From assembly GCF_947179515.1 (NCBI RefSeq), contig NC_067487.1, positions 38,950,266 through 39,014,265 of the forward strand: a DNA stretch of 64,000 bases, given 5' to 3'. This DNA is from Apodemus sylvaticus (lineage: Eukaryota; Chordata; Mammalia; Rodentia; Muridae). Below, one piece after another: positions 1-11,098 of the stretch; the first letter of the stretch is position 1; each line of letters begins with the position of its first letter. The notes under the pieces are model-generated. The model had not been told where the DNA came from and made no database searches. It saw only the letters and a program-made list of their open reading frames with translations. The position numbers and the translations under genes were made by a program.

Positions 1-479
1 TGAGTAGTAATGTGTTATTCTCTTACAGACACGTATGCTCTGCTGATAATTTCTCTAAGGCTTTTGTTATCCATCACAGCCTTAAAACAGGATAGTTTAC
101 AAGATGAACACTTTCACCTTGTTCTTCAAGGACAGGCAGACTGAAGCTTAGAGCAAACTGTACAGACACCATGCTCTGCCTGTGAAGTGCTCAATAAATA
201 TCAGCAATTAGAAAGCACTTCCTTCTCTATTCCTAGTAGGAAGGTGGACTTTTATGTGCTACTTTAAAAAAAAAAAACAGCATTTAAGTGATATATAAGC
301 AAAGGAAACTTGTGTATATTAGGGGGATGATTATTTGTTATGCCATATACATTACATCACGACTAAATCAGCTTAAAGATATCTGCCTTCTTGGATTTTT
401 AATATTTATTTATGGAGAAAATATTCAGAATTACTTGTTCTGGCTTTTCAACACAGGCATCATGTTGCTGTTTTCTGTA
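1..479. other. Unassigned AT-rich sequence
   Basis: I recognise no gene or repeat family here. A 12-base A run lies at 266-277. The 92-codon open frame at 288-566 on the plus strand has no recognisable motif, and its 3' part overlaps an old antisense L1, so I do not call it a gene. Confidence 0.5.
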
Positions 480-835
480 AGAACCCTGCTAAACAGGAAC
501 ACACCAAAGCCTCTGTTTAGTATCTTTGAATTCATTAGTCACTCTTTCCCTCCTTTCATATCTTAACCCCTGGTAATCTTCATTCTGCTTTCTGTGAGGT
601 CAATAGTCTTAGATTCCATCTATTAGTGAAGCAGCAGGAATTACTCGTATTACCCGGCTTGTTTCCCAAGTTTTACTCAACTGCTCCATCCAGGCTGTTA
701 CAAAAGACCGAACTTCATTCTTCTGCCTGGCTGAATATTGTGTGTGTGCCAAACTTTCTCAGCCATTCATCATTGGGTAGACGATTGTGTTAGATTCTTT
801 ATGAAGCATATTTTTCCCTTTGAACTCAACCATGT
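480..835 (-). mobile_element. Ancient L1M fragment, end of ORF2 and start of 3' UTR
   Basis: Read on the minus strand, this follows the order of old mammalian L1: the 'taacccctggtaatc' block near 565-580, 'agattccatctattagtga' at about 612-630, then 'ggctgaatattgtgtgtg' and 'cattcatcattgggtaga' near 730-782. Many substitutions and no TSD or tail mean it is old. The family is recalled from consensus knowledge, and the ends are uncertain by about 30 bases. Confidence 0.6.
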
Positions 836-987
836 TCTTTGTTTACTGTTAAGAGAGCGTAGGTATTCCAAAAATCACTGAGTTATACAGAGTGATGAGG
901 CTGACTTTGGGTGAGTTCTGACCTGTAAGTGTAGATAAAGGCATGATAAGGCTTTCCAGTTTTAAAGGACGCGATACAATTAAAGAC

Positions 988-1240
988 TGGAGCGTTGAGC
1001 TGGTTCAAAAAGTGAAGGTGCTTGCTGCAAGCCTGAGCTCAGTTACTAGGAAGCACGTAGTGGAAGGAGAGCGAGACAGTAGACTCCAGCAAACTTTCCT
1101 CTTGACTACATTATCCCCAGCAGTGCTGTGACACCTGTATGTTCACAAACACACACGTGCTTGCACATAGGAACACTCACACATTCTCTCCCTCCCCCCA
1201 CCCCTCTCTCTCTCACACACACACACTGAATACAATGTTA
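988..1240 (+). mobile_element. B4-type SINE with CA/CT-rich tail
   Basis: The segment 'aaggtgcttgctgcaagcc' at 1015-1033, then 'gtggaaggagag' and a CA-rich 3' part with 'cacacacgtgcttgcacata', is the B4 / ID-B1 pattern in plus orientation. A CT/CA simple tail follows at 1185-1227. It is diverged and no TSD was found. The 62-codon open frame at 943-1131 lies mostly inside this SINE and is not a gene. Confidence 0.65.
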
Positions 1241-1434
1241 AAGCACAAAAAAATGATCAGTATCCTTAGTGGGAGAATTGAGATGAATCTTAAAAATACA
1301 TTAAGCAAATCTAATTGAAAAATTACCCGTTCAGTGGCCTGCTTTCAAAGAACAAGTCATTTCCTGATTGTGAGTCCTATGTTGCTTTCAGCCATGGTTG
1401 AAAACCAAGAGCAGTACACCATCAGAACCACCAA

Positions 1435-1438
<4 letters not shown>

Positions 1439-1505
<67 letters not shown>
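1439..1505. repeat. (AG)n microsatellite
   Basis: About 33 uninterrupted AG dinucleotides, a pure purine run on the plus strand. Three open frames across it, encoding RE or SL dipeptide runs, come from the repeat. Confidence 0.97.
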
Positions 1506-1509
<4 letters not shown>

Positions 1510-2720
1510 TGCGAGTGAGGTTTCCCCTGGATGTCGTGTCTCTTGCATCAGTTTTGTAACCTGATATGATGTATTTGGGATCTAAGAGAGAACAGGCTTC
1601 ATCCACTTTACTTACAGAGCCTTTTAATTCAGTTTTATAATTAGCAATATGAATATTATATCACAGACTATCAACATTGGGTCTCACACTATGGAGTTAA
1701 TTAAATACCTATAAATTAACTCAGCATGTCTGCCCAGGCTCAGTAACCTCACAACTGAAATATTCACTTTAATTGCAGATGGGATTGGTTTTAATTCCTT
1801 TGAGATTTATTTTTTATTTTGAATCTCTCTGCCTCTTCTTCCTCTTGCTACAGAGTTTGTAAGTGCAATTGTTCACTTAATCATGTTTCCTGGGCCAGTC
1901 TACTGCAAATCAAATGAAAAGTGCAAATAGTGTATGATATCAAGTGGGGAAAACCACATGACATTAAATGTAATTTTCAGAGGAGAATTCTGCATTTGTA
2001 ATGGAGAAGAGCTTACCTTTCTGGTACCTCATAGTATTATATTGTACAATATCTCTTTTCCTGTGACATCTCAGCATGTCTTTGTAGTTTCTGGAAATAA
2101 GACCAGAACCCACAGTAGCAATCCTTTAAAAGAAAATTTTAATTGACTGTCATTCAATCAAAACTCTTCCCAGCATGCTAAAATATAATAATGTTTGCTA
2201 TAAGGAGTGAATTTTCCCTTGTCTGATTAATCATCCCCTCTTCTTCTGTAGGGTTTCAATTCAGGATAGCTTGCCCATTGATAAAACTAAGCATCCTTTG
2301 CTTTATGACCAAATTGGGCCTTGATTCCTACAATAGTAGAATTAATCATTTCAACAAGCACAGCACAGTTCAGTTCTGTAAATCTGTTCTCTAACAAATC
2401 TCTCCTGTAAATTAGGAGTAGGAGAGAAAAATCTTCTCACTGAACTAAGTAAAATGAGTAATAGTAAAGAGCTGTGTGGCTAAAGGAAAGGAGAGTAACA
2501 CTTTTAATTTGACAACGAGAAAGCTTGTGTCCACTCAGGAGGTGCTTTTCCCCAACTAGTACGACTTCCTTGGCTCCATGTGCATGTCCGAAGGCAACAC
2601 GGACATATGCAGAACTCATCATTGTGGGTCCGAGATAAAGAAAGCAAAAGTGAATCTGAGAAATCTGATAGGCATGGATTCCTAGATCCAAGGTGGAGAG
2701 AACATCCCTCTGTCTTGATC
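1506..2720. other. Unassigned single-copy-like sequence
   Basis: No repeat family, splice-bounded exon or RNA gene was recognised. Short open frames at 1934-2146 (+) and 2437-2748 (-) have no motif and unremarkable composition. Confidence 0.5.
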
Positions 2721-2721
2721 T

Positions 2722-3060
2722 GGTTGGGCTTCTATAATCAAACACCATAGACTAGAGTGACTTAGAAACAAAAATATTCTGATTTTTGCAGTTCAAATGC
2801 AAAGGATTCCAAACTCATAGTACTGGCAAATTGGTATCCAGTGGGGACCCATTTCTGACTCATAGATCGTGCTTTCCTGGTGTGTCCTTATAAGACAAAA
2901 GAGAGGAGAAACTCTTGGGGAGGTCTCTCTTTTTAGGGTACTAATCCTATTCTTAAGGGCTCCATTCTTGTGTCTTAATTCCCCTAAATCCCACCTCCTA
3001 TTAACATAGAATTATCAATGTGCGCTGGGAGAGAACTCCAACATTCAGACTCTACCAACC
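2722..3060 (-). mobile_element. Old MaLR (MLT1/MST-like) LTR, minus orientation
   Basis: The order matches a reversed mammalian MaLR LTR: 'cttctataatcaaacacca' at 2730-2748, 'tggtgtgtccttataagac' at 2879-2897, then 'ctaatcctattcttaagg' and 'cccacctcctattaacat' at 2990-3007. It is diverged, with no convincing 5-bp TSD, so the exact ends are approximate. Confidence 0.55.
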
Positions 3061-4058
3061 CCTCTCTGCCTATAATTTCCAATTGGAAATTTTAGGACAA
3101 GTCATGCAAAAATATACAGCTCGTATATGATACTGGACTCCTGTATTTGTGGCTGATGCAATTTTTAAGCCTACCTACATGTGGAGAGTCATGAGATTGG
3201 CACGGACCCAGGCAGCAGTAAGGAGATTTGATTTCTTTGGCGTTTCTTTGTTTGTATTGGCTAAAAGGTGCAGAACTGAGCAGAAAGGAAGGGGAGGACC
3301 CCTAAATGTGAATAATGTCTTCCTGGGCAATGGAGAAAAATAATGAGCACAGAAAACGGCAACGTTTACTAATTACATCTATTCTTTATCATTTCAGGTG
3401 CTGAAAAGTTTGAGAAAGATTTGTTTTAATTCGTTTCCTCCTTAAAATTTGTGACTATGTTTTTACATTATTTATAAAAAGAAAAAAACCACTGTCACTT
3501 CTTAGGCTTTGCGATGGTTGCTCTGATTTAGGAAGGTTTTCTGACACTTCCCGAGCCTCAAGCAATTGTGAACCATCTTGCCTTCCTTTCTTCTGGATCC
3601 TGATACTGATCTCACAGAGCAAGCGCTCCTCCGAGAGATCCACAGTCCTTGAAGGGCTCATCTCACTAAGCCATATGTAAACACTCTTGTGTGAATGCAA
3701 GGAATCCTTCCATGATGAGAAAGAAGAGGAGGGAGACACTTGCTTGGTAGAGAGTTGCAACCTCAACAGTAGCAGACTGTCCTTGGGAAATTCCATTCCT
3801 AAAAATCCCAGCAACTCGAGTGGGCTGGCTAAAGCATCTGGATTTTAGTCCTGACTTTGATTTACTGGGAGACCTTGAATGGATTTCAACCACATACTTC
3901 CTGGAAACTTGTGAATATCAGATGAGACCTTATCATCAGAAGCACGTTGTAACTGAAGTACGGACGCAGTGCCAAGAAAAGAATCTGCCATTAGAGTTCT
4001 CCTTTGCTTTGTGCAGTGTGTCAACTCCAAAGCTCACTGTTGATCTTGATATTGAAAG
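3061..4058. other. Mostly unassigned; possible MIR trace near 3.85 kb
   Basis: The stretch around 3840-3895 ('ttagtcctgactttgattt', then 'gggagaccttgaatgg') resembles the core of a MIR SINE in plus orientation, but weakly. The 119-codon minus open frame at 3455-3814 has no recognisable domain and no splice or promoter context. I treat it as chance. Confidence 0.4.
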
Positions 4059-4072
4059 CAGACTGTGAAATC

Positions 4073-4115
<43 letters not shown>

Positions 4116-4281
4116 TTTGGTTTTTTGGAGACAGGGTTTCTCTGTATAGCCCTGGCTGTCCAAGAACTCACTCTGTAGACCAGGCTGGCCTCGAACTCAG
4201 AAATCCACCTGCCTCTGCCTCCCAAAGTGCTCGGATTACAGGCGAGCGCCACCACCGCCCGGCTCAGACTGTGAAATCTTA
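4059..4281 (-). mobile_element. B1 SINE with (TTTA)n tail and a perfect 17-bp TSD
   Basis: The B1 body (about 4119-4264) reads on the minus strand from GCCGGGCGGTGGTGGCG through the B-box region (GAGTTCGAGGCC) to GAAACCCTGTCTCC. On the plus strand its A-rich tail appears as (ATTT)n at 4073-4118. The direct repeat CAGACTGTGAAATCTTA at 4059-4075 and 4265-4281 matches at all 17 bases, so this is a clean target-primed insertion. B1 derives from 7SL RNA and is moved by L1 proteins. The intact TSD and low divergence make it one of the younger insertions here. Confidence 0.95.
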
Positions 4282-4619
4282 ACAAGCCTATATGTGAGCA
4301 CAAACACCAACGTCCCTCCTTTATAACAGCACCATAGAGCTGATTTATGACACCCAGGACTAGATGGTTATAAGGATATTCTTGATTCAGCTAGGCTTAC
4401 AGGCTGGCACTCACACAGACCAAGTTTAGGGAAAATAGGAACAATCAGGTGGGTAGGGCTTTTGGGTGGGTAATCATCTATTTTAGATAGCAGTGTTTTT
4501 AAAATTAAAAAAGAAAACTCCCCATTCAGTTCTTGAACCAAATGCCCCTTGCTCCATGAGGTCAAGTCGTTTTCTAACATCCTAGTGAATTTTACCTAGT
4601 GATACTCTGTGTGCCCTGA
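4282..4619. other. Unassigned sequence
   Basis: No repeat family or coding exon recognised. A minus open frame at 4368-4580 has no motif. Confidence 0.45.
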
Positions 4620-4950
4620 AAACGTCTCAACACAAAGAAGGTCTGTACTGATTGGAAAGGCTTTTGTGTTGGATAACGGACAAAATGCTAGCCTCCCGGT
4701 CAGTCTGTGCCGAAGGCATCCTCCAGAGGTCTGCTGGCAGAAAAGGAAGGAGCGGTACCCAAAGCTCTTTTCTGATTGCTGGAGGCCGCGGACTTCAGAG
4801 TTCAGATGGACTGCCCGCGGCTGCTCCGTGCCCTCTTGTCTTTGAAGTATTTATGCCCCTTTGGTATCAGTTGAGCCTTCCGTGGGAGTGGAAGGGTGAT
4901 TTCACTTCTAACGCCAGCCGCTCAGGCTGTTGAGCCGAACCGAAATCCTG
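4620..4950. other. Local CpG-rich patch
   Basis: I count 14 CpG dinucleotides between 4678 and 4939, including GCCGCGG and CCCGCGG, while the flanks have CpG only rarely. It matches no repeat I recognise. Two overlapping plus open frames (4609-4845 and 4652-4933) arise because stop codons are scarce in GC-rich sequence. It could be a small regulatory element, an unrecognised LTR remnant or an exon, and the sequence alone does not decide. Confidence 0.5.
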
Positions 4951-5166
4951 AATGCACCATTGTGTTCATGTGTTCATCTCTGCAATCTGGTTACTGCATG
5001 GGATATGAGAACAGAATCTGCATAGTTATCTTTTAAAATCCTGACTGATAATGTGATATTTTCGACGGATGCTATTTTCTTTTATTGATGGTTTTTTTCC
5101 TTTGTTTTTTTCCCCTTATTTGCTCTGTTTGTGTTTGGTTTTGTTTTGGTTTGATCTGCTTGCTCA

Positions 5167-5432
5167 AGGGATGGAGAAATGATGCCTCAGTAGTCAAGAA
5201 CAACCGCTGTTCTTCCAGAGGACCCAAGTTTCGTATCCATCACCTTCATTGAATGGCTCACACTGGCCTGTAAGTAACTCCAGAACCAGCAGTCCTGATT
5301 CTGACCTCTGTGGGCACCTGCATATGTGTGTAGCACACAGTCACATAGGCAAACAGACATAGACATGCACGGGCACACGGGCACGTGAACACACACACAC
5401 ATACTCACACAAATAATGTAATAATTATTTTA
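5167..5432 (+). mobile_element. B3 SINE, plus orientation
   Basis: Diverged B3: 'gggatggagaaatgatgcc' near 5168, 'gctgttcttccagaggacc' near 5205, 'ctgtaagtaactccagaac' at 5270-5288, 'ctgacctctgtgggcacct' at 5302-5320, then a CA-rich 3' part and AT-rich tail. The minus open frame at 5187-5408 is a shadow of the CA-rich part. Confidence 0.8.
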
Positions 5433-5852
5433 AGAACTAATTGGGCTTGCTATCTTAGTTGAAGTAAAATACCATTAAACTGCACAGAATGCATATCTTC
5501 TTTATGTAGCTGGTGTGTTTTAAATATGTATATTCATGTGATTTAGGACACAGAATATGTCATGTGAGTCCTAGAAGTCCCCTTCTCCCAAGGTCAACAC
5601 TATTATAACTCCTGTCACAAAAACATGTGTTCTACTGTTTTTAGTTCATGTAAACAAAATAAGAGCTATGTAGTATTTTTTTGTTGTTTGGCTTCTCTTA
5701 AATAATTATGCTGATCCTTATCCAGGCTATTGTCAGTTTCTCATTGTATGCATGTACTATGTTTTAAAGACATACTCATGTTTTGATAGTCACATTTGTT
5801 GATAAGCAAACACATTAGTTGTTTGTTTTTACAGTGATTAAAAATAATTCAG
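5433..5852. other. Unassigned AT-rich sequence
   Basis: No family recognised. It ends at the 5' boundary of an L1 3' UTR. Confidence 0.4.
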
Positions 5853-6487
5853 TCTACAGAGACAAAGTGTGGAGCAGAGACTGAAGGAAAGGCCATCCAG
5901 AGACTGCCCCACCTGGGGACCCATCCCGTATACAATTATCAAACCCAGACACTATTGTGGATGTCAACAAGTGCTTGGTGACAGGAGCCTGATCTAGCTG
6001 TCTCCTGAGAGGCTCTGCCAGTATCTGACAAATACAGAAGTGGATGCTCACAGCCATCTATTGGACTGAGCACAGGGTCCCCAGTGGAGGAGCTAGAGAA
6101 AGGACCCAGGGAGCTGAAGAGGTTTGCAGCCCCATAGGAGGAACAACAATATGAACCAACCAGTATCCCCAGAGCTCCCAGGGACTAAACCACCAACCAG
6201 AGCACACATGGAGGGACCCATGGCTCCAGACTCATAGTCAGCAGAGGATGGCTTTGTCAGAAACCAATGAACAAGAGAGGCCTTTGGTCCTGTGAAGGCA
6301 CAAAGGTATTCCCCAGTGTAGGGGAATGCCAGGACTGGGAAGCAGGAGTGAGTGGGTGGGTGAGCAGGGGAAGAGGGGAGGGTATAGGGGGTTTTCAGAT
6401 GGGAAACCAGGAAAGGAAATAACAATTGAAATGTAAATAAAGAAAATATCTAATTAAAAAATAAAAAATAAATATTAAATAATAATA
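5853..6487 (+). mobile_element. 5'-truncated L1, Lx-type 3' UTR
   Basis: The sequence follows the murine Lx/L1 3' UTR: 'ctacagagacaaagtgtgg' at 5854-5872, 'ccatccagagactgcccca', 'gaagtggatgctcacagcc', 'ggagctagagaaaggaccc', 'aggggaatgccaggactgg', a G-rich tract at 6346-6392 and the end 'tgaaatgtaaataaagaaa', followed by an A-rich tail. No ORF2 is included. ATAATTC occurs on both sides (5844-5850 and 6488-6494), but a full TSD is not clear. Open frames on the minus strand here are shadows. Confidence 0.85.
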
Positions 6488-6929
6488 GATAATTCTATCA
6501 ACATCCTTGTTTCAGTCTCTCTTTATACTTTCTGTTTTACTCTTCTGTGAGTAAAAATTATTAATGACAGAAAATATAAGTTTTACAGATACTTACAGAT
6601 TTTTCAAGTGCTTGGAACAATTTATACTATCCTTTAGAGTATACCTAAATTTAGTTACTGTGATCTTATTATAGTGGTAATTTACATTTTATCGATAGAT
6701 GATAATATTATTTATCTTTTATGTGCTTATTGGTTATTTGAGCATATTTGTGAAATGCCTATTTCATATTTACAATGTTTAAGTCATATTGATTTTTTTC
6801 TCGCTTGCTTTTTTATGACTTCCTTTGAGAATTTTAGCAAGTCTTTTGATCAGACTTAGTCCTCCTCATACACCCCCACCCACTCCGCTGCCTTCACTTT
6901 CCACACAGCTTTGTGCCTTTGTTATTTAG
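6488..6929. other. Unassigned AT-rich sequence
   Basis: Very AT-rich with no clear family; part may belong to the old L1 that follows. Confidence 0.35.
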
Positions 6930-7600
6930 TATTTAAAAATGATTTCTTTTATTTTTGATATAATTATAGACATTTCTCCTTTCCCTCCCTCCCTGCAAAG
7001 TCTCATATATACCACTCCTATATTTTAAAAAGATTGTGCCCTCTTTTTCATTGTTGTTATGCTATGCATACTCATTACCTATTGAAGTTGCCATATATGT
7101 AAATTACAAATATTTCTTCCCAATGTGTGCACTTATTTTGTTTTCCTAATGACTGAGTATTGTTGGGGTTGTTGTTGTTGTTATTTGAAAATACTTATTT
7201 CACTCTATAGTTTATCTAGACCTTATTTTTATACCCTGCTCCCTAAGATCATAAGACATACTTCTGATCCCTCTTTGAGACTATATCTTTCACTTTTCTC
7301 TGTAAAACTATATTCCATCTATTGATCTATTGATAAAATTAATATATCCTATAAGACAGAGATAATATCTTCAATGTAAACATATAGTGCGGAATCACAA
7401 TTTAATGGCAACTTTTCCTATTTGTCACATAACCTACAGAGCATCCTGTTTCTGTGTGAGTTTACCCCAGGACTCTTCATTCTGTGTCACTGGCCCATCT
7501 GTCTTTTCATACTGAATACCATGTTGTCTTACTTCCCAGGGCTTAATTTGACATTATGTAGTATAAACCCATAGCTTTAGATATCTTAAATAGTTTTTAT
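6930..7600 (-). mobile_element. Ancient L1 fragment, minus strand
   Basis: On the plus strand the 'tctcctttccctccctccc' block and 'tgccctctttttcattgtt' (about 6974-7060) resemble an old rodent L1 3' UTR reversed. 'caaatatttcttcccaatg' at 7107-7125 and 'tgaataccatgttgtctta' at 7513-7531 match antisense L1 ORF2. Frames are destroyed. The boundaries are uncertain and more than one insertion may be present. Confidence 0.5.
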
Positions 7601-8043
7601 AAAGCTTAACTTACAGGAACATGTTTAGTGTAGGTAATGTTTCATTTTAAATTCTTTTTATACTATTTATTTTGGTTGATAAAATACCTTTTCTGTATTG
7701 ATATTAATCCAAAGTTTGTTAATTTATTAATTCTAATAATTTCTAGTTTTTTCAAGTTCTTATGCACAGATTCATGTCATTTTAAAATGACAAAGAATTC
7801 ATTTCCTTCATTCCTTGACCTCTTGCTCATTTTCCTGCTCTTTTCTTCCACTGACCAGAACCTGTGTAACTATGTTGATGAGAAACAGTAATAGTGAACA
7901 TTTACACTACCATATTTAAGGCAAAGAAGTTTAATGGTGCAATCTTCAATATGTCAGCTCTAGGCTTTTGTACATGTCATCTATTACAATATTACATCTG
8001 TCTTCTGAAAGAAATTGTCTTCTATTCCCAATACCCTTACAGG

Positions 8044-8086
<43 letters not shown>

Positions 8087-8595
8087 AAAATCACGACTTC
8101 TGTGAAATTTCTTTTTACACATACTAAAGTGATGATATATGTCTTTTGTATATTTTATTATGAAATATTATTGATGGCTTGATTTTTTTTAAGTATTAAG
8201 CTTTCACAGCATTTCTGAAATAAATGATACTAAAGAGATATTATGCTACTTTTGCAGTACAGTATTCTTCATCACATTTTTAATGTTTTTGGATTGCATG
8301 CCTAAGCACTGTCCTTCCATCCTTTGTACCTCTTCACCATCTCCAGTTTCACCTGTTTCCCCTGATACTCCTTCTTCTACAATTTAAGGCTTGAGGAAAT
8401 TACATCATAGATGTAGAAACTGAGGTTGAACATGGTATGCTCGACCAGTCTCTACAGTTTAGCCTGTTGTAGATTCTCTCATAGTCTCATCTATGACATA
8501 AGTAGGCTTGTTGGATGAAAGTTGATTTCCAAAACAGAAGTGGAAAGCACCTTGTTTTTTGTTGCAAAAATTCTTATGTGGAAACATGATAAACT
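7601..8595. other. AT-rich sequence, probably decayed repeats
   Basis: Much of 7601-7900 is AT-rich and may be eroded L1. 'gatgtagaaactgaggttg' at 8411-8429 looks like a MIR core on the minus strand. Apart from the TG tract at 8046-8084, nothing else was recognised. Confidence 0.35.
8046..8084. repeat. (TG)n microsatellite
   Basis: About 19 TG units with no interruption. Confidence 0.97.
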
Positions 8596-8599
8596 GGAC

Positions 8600-9105
8600 A
8601 AATTAGTGATTAAAGCTGTTTAACTGAAGTTTTCTTTATGGAAAGGCTTTTATTACAGATTCAATTTCTTCAGCAAAAATAAACATTTTGAGAGATTTCA
8701 TTATCAGTTTGGGTAAGTTGTATATTTTCTTTTTTATCTAAGTTTTCAGACTTATTTACATACAATTGTATTGTTACCCTCACATTGTTGTATGTAGAAA
8801 ATATCTGCAGGGCTGGCTACAGACACAAGCTTACCCTTCTTTGTGGTACATACCTAGCTCTTGTAGAGAACTACCTGTGTGTTCTTCTAGAGGTTTAAAT
8901 GTTTCAGGTTTTATATTGGAGTTAATAATTATTCAAGGTGACAGATTGGGGCTTAATTTCATTCTTCTTTTTTCCAAGCACTACATGTTAAAGATGCTAT
9001 CTTTTCTTAGTGTATTTTTTGGCATTTTTTTGTCCAATGTGAAATGGCCATATCTACATGGACTCATGCTTGGTTTTGTGTCTACAATTTTTTTTTTCCG
9101 CTAGT
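8600..9105 (-). mobile_element. Ancient L1 ORF2 fragments, minus strand
   Basis: Two blocks read as antisense L1 ORF2. At 8640-8760, 'acagattcaatttcttcag' leads into 'ttttttatctaagttttca'. At 8870-9105, 'ttaaatgtttcaggtttta', 'gcttaatttcattcttct' and 'gtgaaatggccatatctac' follow the usual order of an L1M copy. The second block appears collinear with the fragments at 10.2-11.0 kb; the first lies out of order and is probably a separate piece. No coding potential remains. Confidence 0.55.
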
Positions 9106-9491
9106 AATTACTATTTCCAGTACTCTATTTCCATACCTATCTTTAAATGTGTACTACTAACTTTTAAGAAGCTACTAATACCCATGCTAAATACAGAGAA
9201 GGTCTTGGTCTATTTCGGTTAGGATATCTAGAGAAAGCCTCACTGGGGAGCATTTGAGATAAAGTTTAGAAGGTGGTGAAGGATGAGCTATGCAGATCAG
9301 TGATAAACACTGTCCCAGGGAGAAGACTCCTGGCCCAGCACATTGAAAAGTGCTGCTCATAAGAAAGAAGAGGGTGGGAATGCTAAGAGAGGGTGCTGAA
9401 GAGGGAGCAGGCAGGTCACAGGGGTCACTGTGGACTCTGACCTTTGTTTCCTAAGAAATAAAGAGCTATTCTTTTGCTTTGTATATTATAT
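9106..9491. other. Unassigned sequence
   Basis: The part at 9230-9430 ('cctcactggggagcatttg' and following) has the feel of an old mammalian interspersed repeat that I cannot name. No exon is supported. Confidence 0.35.
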
Positions 9492-9908
9492 CCAAGTGTC
9501 CTGGATAGTATCACATCAATTTGATATAAGTTAGAATTATCTGAAAGAAAGGAAACTTAATTGAGAAAATGCTTCCGTGAGATCCTGCTGTAGGGCATTA
9601 TCTTAATTAGTGATTAATAGGGAAGGGCCAAGAAGTGCCCACTGTGGATGGTGTCATTGCTAGGCTGGTGATCCTGGTTCTCTAAGAAAGCAGGCTGAGC
9701 AAGCCATGGGGACCAGTAAGCAGTACCCCTTCCTGGTCTCTGCATCAGCCCCTGCCTCTAGACTCCTGCCCTGCTTGAGTTCTTGTCCTGACTTCCTTCA
9801 GTGATGAAGAGTGATGTGGAAGTATAACCCAAATAAACCCTTTCGTCCTCAACTTGCTTCCAGTCATGGTGTTTATCACAGCAATAGGAAACTGACTAAG
9901 ATACCAAG
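9492..9908 (+). mobile_element. Solo MT-like MaLR LTR with 5-bp TSD
   Basis: A 407-bp LTR at 9497-9903 begins TGTCCTGG, carries AATAAACCC at 9830-9838 and ends near CTGACTAAGATA, in the place of the usual ACTAAGACA. The 5-bp repeat CCAAG flanks it at 9492-9496 and 9904-9908. No internal retroviral sequence is attached, so it is a solo LTR or an old remnant of one. It sits between L1 fragments at 8.9-9.1 and 10.2-11.0 kb that look like one older element. The terminal CA has decayed to TA. Confidence 0.8.
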
Positions 9909-10204
9909 AAACCATTGTCAAGTTCAATACTCTTTCCTCTAAGACTTTTGTCATTTACCTCTTATGCTTAGATCTTAGATCCAACACTACTTTCTGTATT
10001 TAGTCCAGCATCACTCTTTTATATACGAATATCTCCGTGTTTGTCTTTTTCAGTCTCTTGTTGCCCCAGTTAGGACAAACCCTTGAAGCCAGAAAGAGTG
10101 CTTCAAGGTTGTCATTCCTTCTAGAAGGATTCTTCAGGTTATTTAGTCTCAGAATTCCATAAAAAAATTTCGGTTCTTTTTTCTAGCTCTAACTCATCCT
10201 CATT

Positions 10205-10960
10205 GTGATCTTGATACAGACTGAACTGAATCTGTGTTCCACTTTGGGTTGCATGGGCATTTTAACAATATTAAACCTAACATAAAAATATAGGGTTTCC
10301 TTTATTTATACTCAATTTAATTACATTTCAGAAATGTTTTATAATTTTCAATGTGTAAGTCTTTGTCTCCTTGGGAAAATCTAATCCTATTTTTTTTTCT
10401 ATTTGCAATTATACATGAACAAGTTCTCTTAATTTATCTTTAATTGAGCACTGCTAGTCATATAGGTAATGCAATTAATTTAATATCCTGCAAATTTAAC
10501 GAACTACTGCTTTTTGGTTATAGCATGATGCTTGTCTGTGTGTGTGCATGCACACGCACATACAAACATGAATTTTCTGTATTTTAGGGCTTTTGACAGA
10601 GAGTAGCATATAATCTGAGGACAAACATTGCCTTATTTATTCTCTTTTGATTTGGCTGGGCTACTGTCTCCCTTTTGGTTGCCATATTTTAATGGACTAG
10701 TTGTTCTAGCTGTGACCATTTTTTCGTCTTAAAGGATAAAAGTTTTCAGTACTTTCATATTGAGAATGATATAATTGGAGGTTTTCACAAATAGCATTTA
10801 TTACTTTGAGGCAGTTTCCTCACATTTCCAAATTGTTGGATTTTATTTTAACCATAGGACAGTATTGAATTTTTCACATGCTTTTTCTGCATCAATTGAG
10901 ATAATCATAAGTTCTATTCTTTATTCTGTTAAAAGCATATTATTGCAATGGTAATTTTCA
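10205..10960 (-). mobile_element. Ancient L1 ORF2 fragment, minus strand
   Basis: Antisense ORF2 landmarks occur in order: 'gggcattttaacaatatta' at 10255-10273, 'tgttttataattttcaatg' at 10335-10353, 'tttaatatcctgcaaattt' at 10479-10497, 'cttttt ctgcatcaattga' near 10884-10902 and 'gataatcataagttctatt'. This is the RT-proximal region of an old L1M-like element. Frames are fully broken. It is likely the continuation of the copy at 8.87-9.1 kb, split by the LTR insertion. Confidence 0.65.
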
Positions 10961-11098
10961 TGTTAGGCAATTTCTTTACATTTAATTTCAGTTTTCTTAC
11001 CTGTAAAATGGATCTAATGCTAATATTTACTTTCACTGTCGATAATATAAAATAAAATATGTATATAGTATATCGCTGTGCCTGTAGCATTCAGGATC
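10961..11098 (+). mobile_element. MIR SINE fragment, plus orientation
   Basis: 'cagttttcttacctgtaaa' at 10990-11008 followed by 'atggatctaatgctaatat' and 'cgctgtgcctgtagcattc' near 11074-11092 match the 3' half of MIR (...tcagtttcctcatctgtaaaatggg). It is a mammalian-wide old element. Confidence 0.6.
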
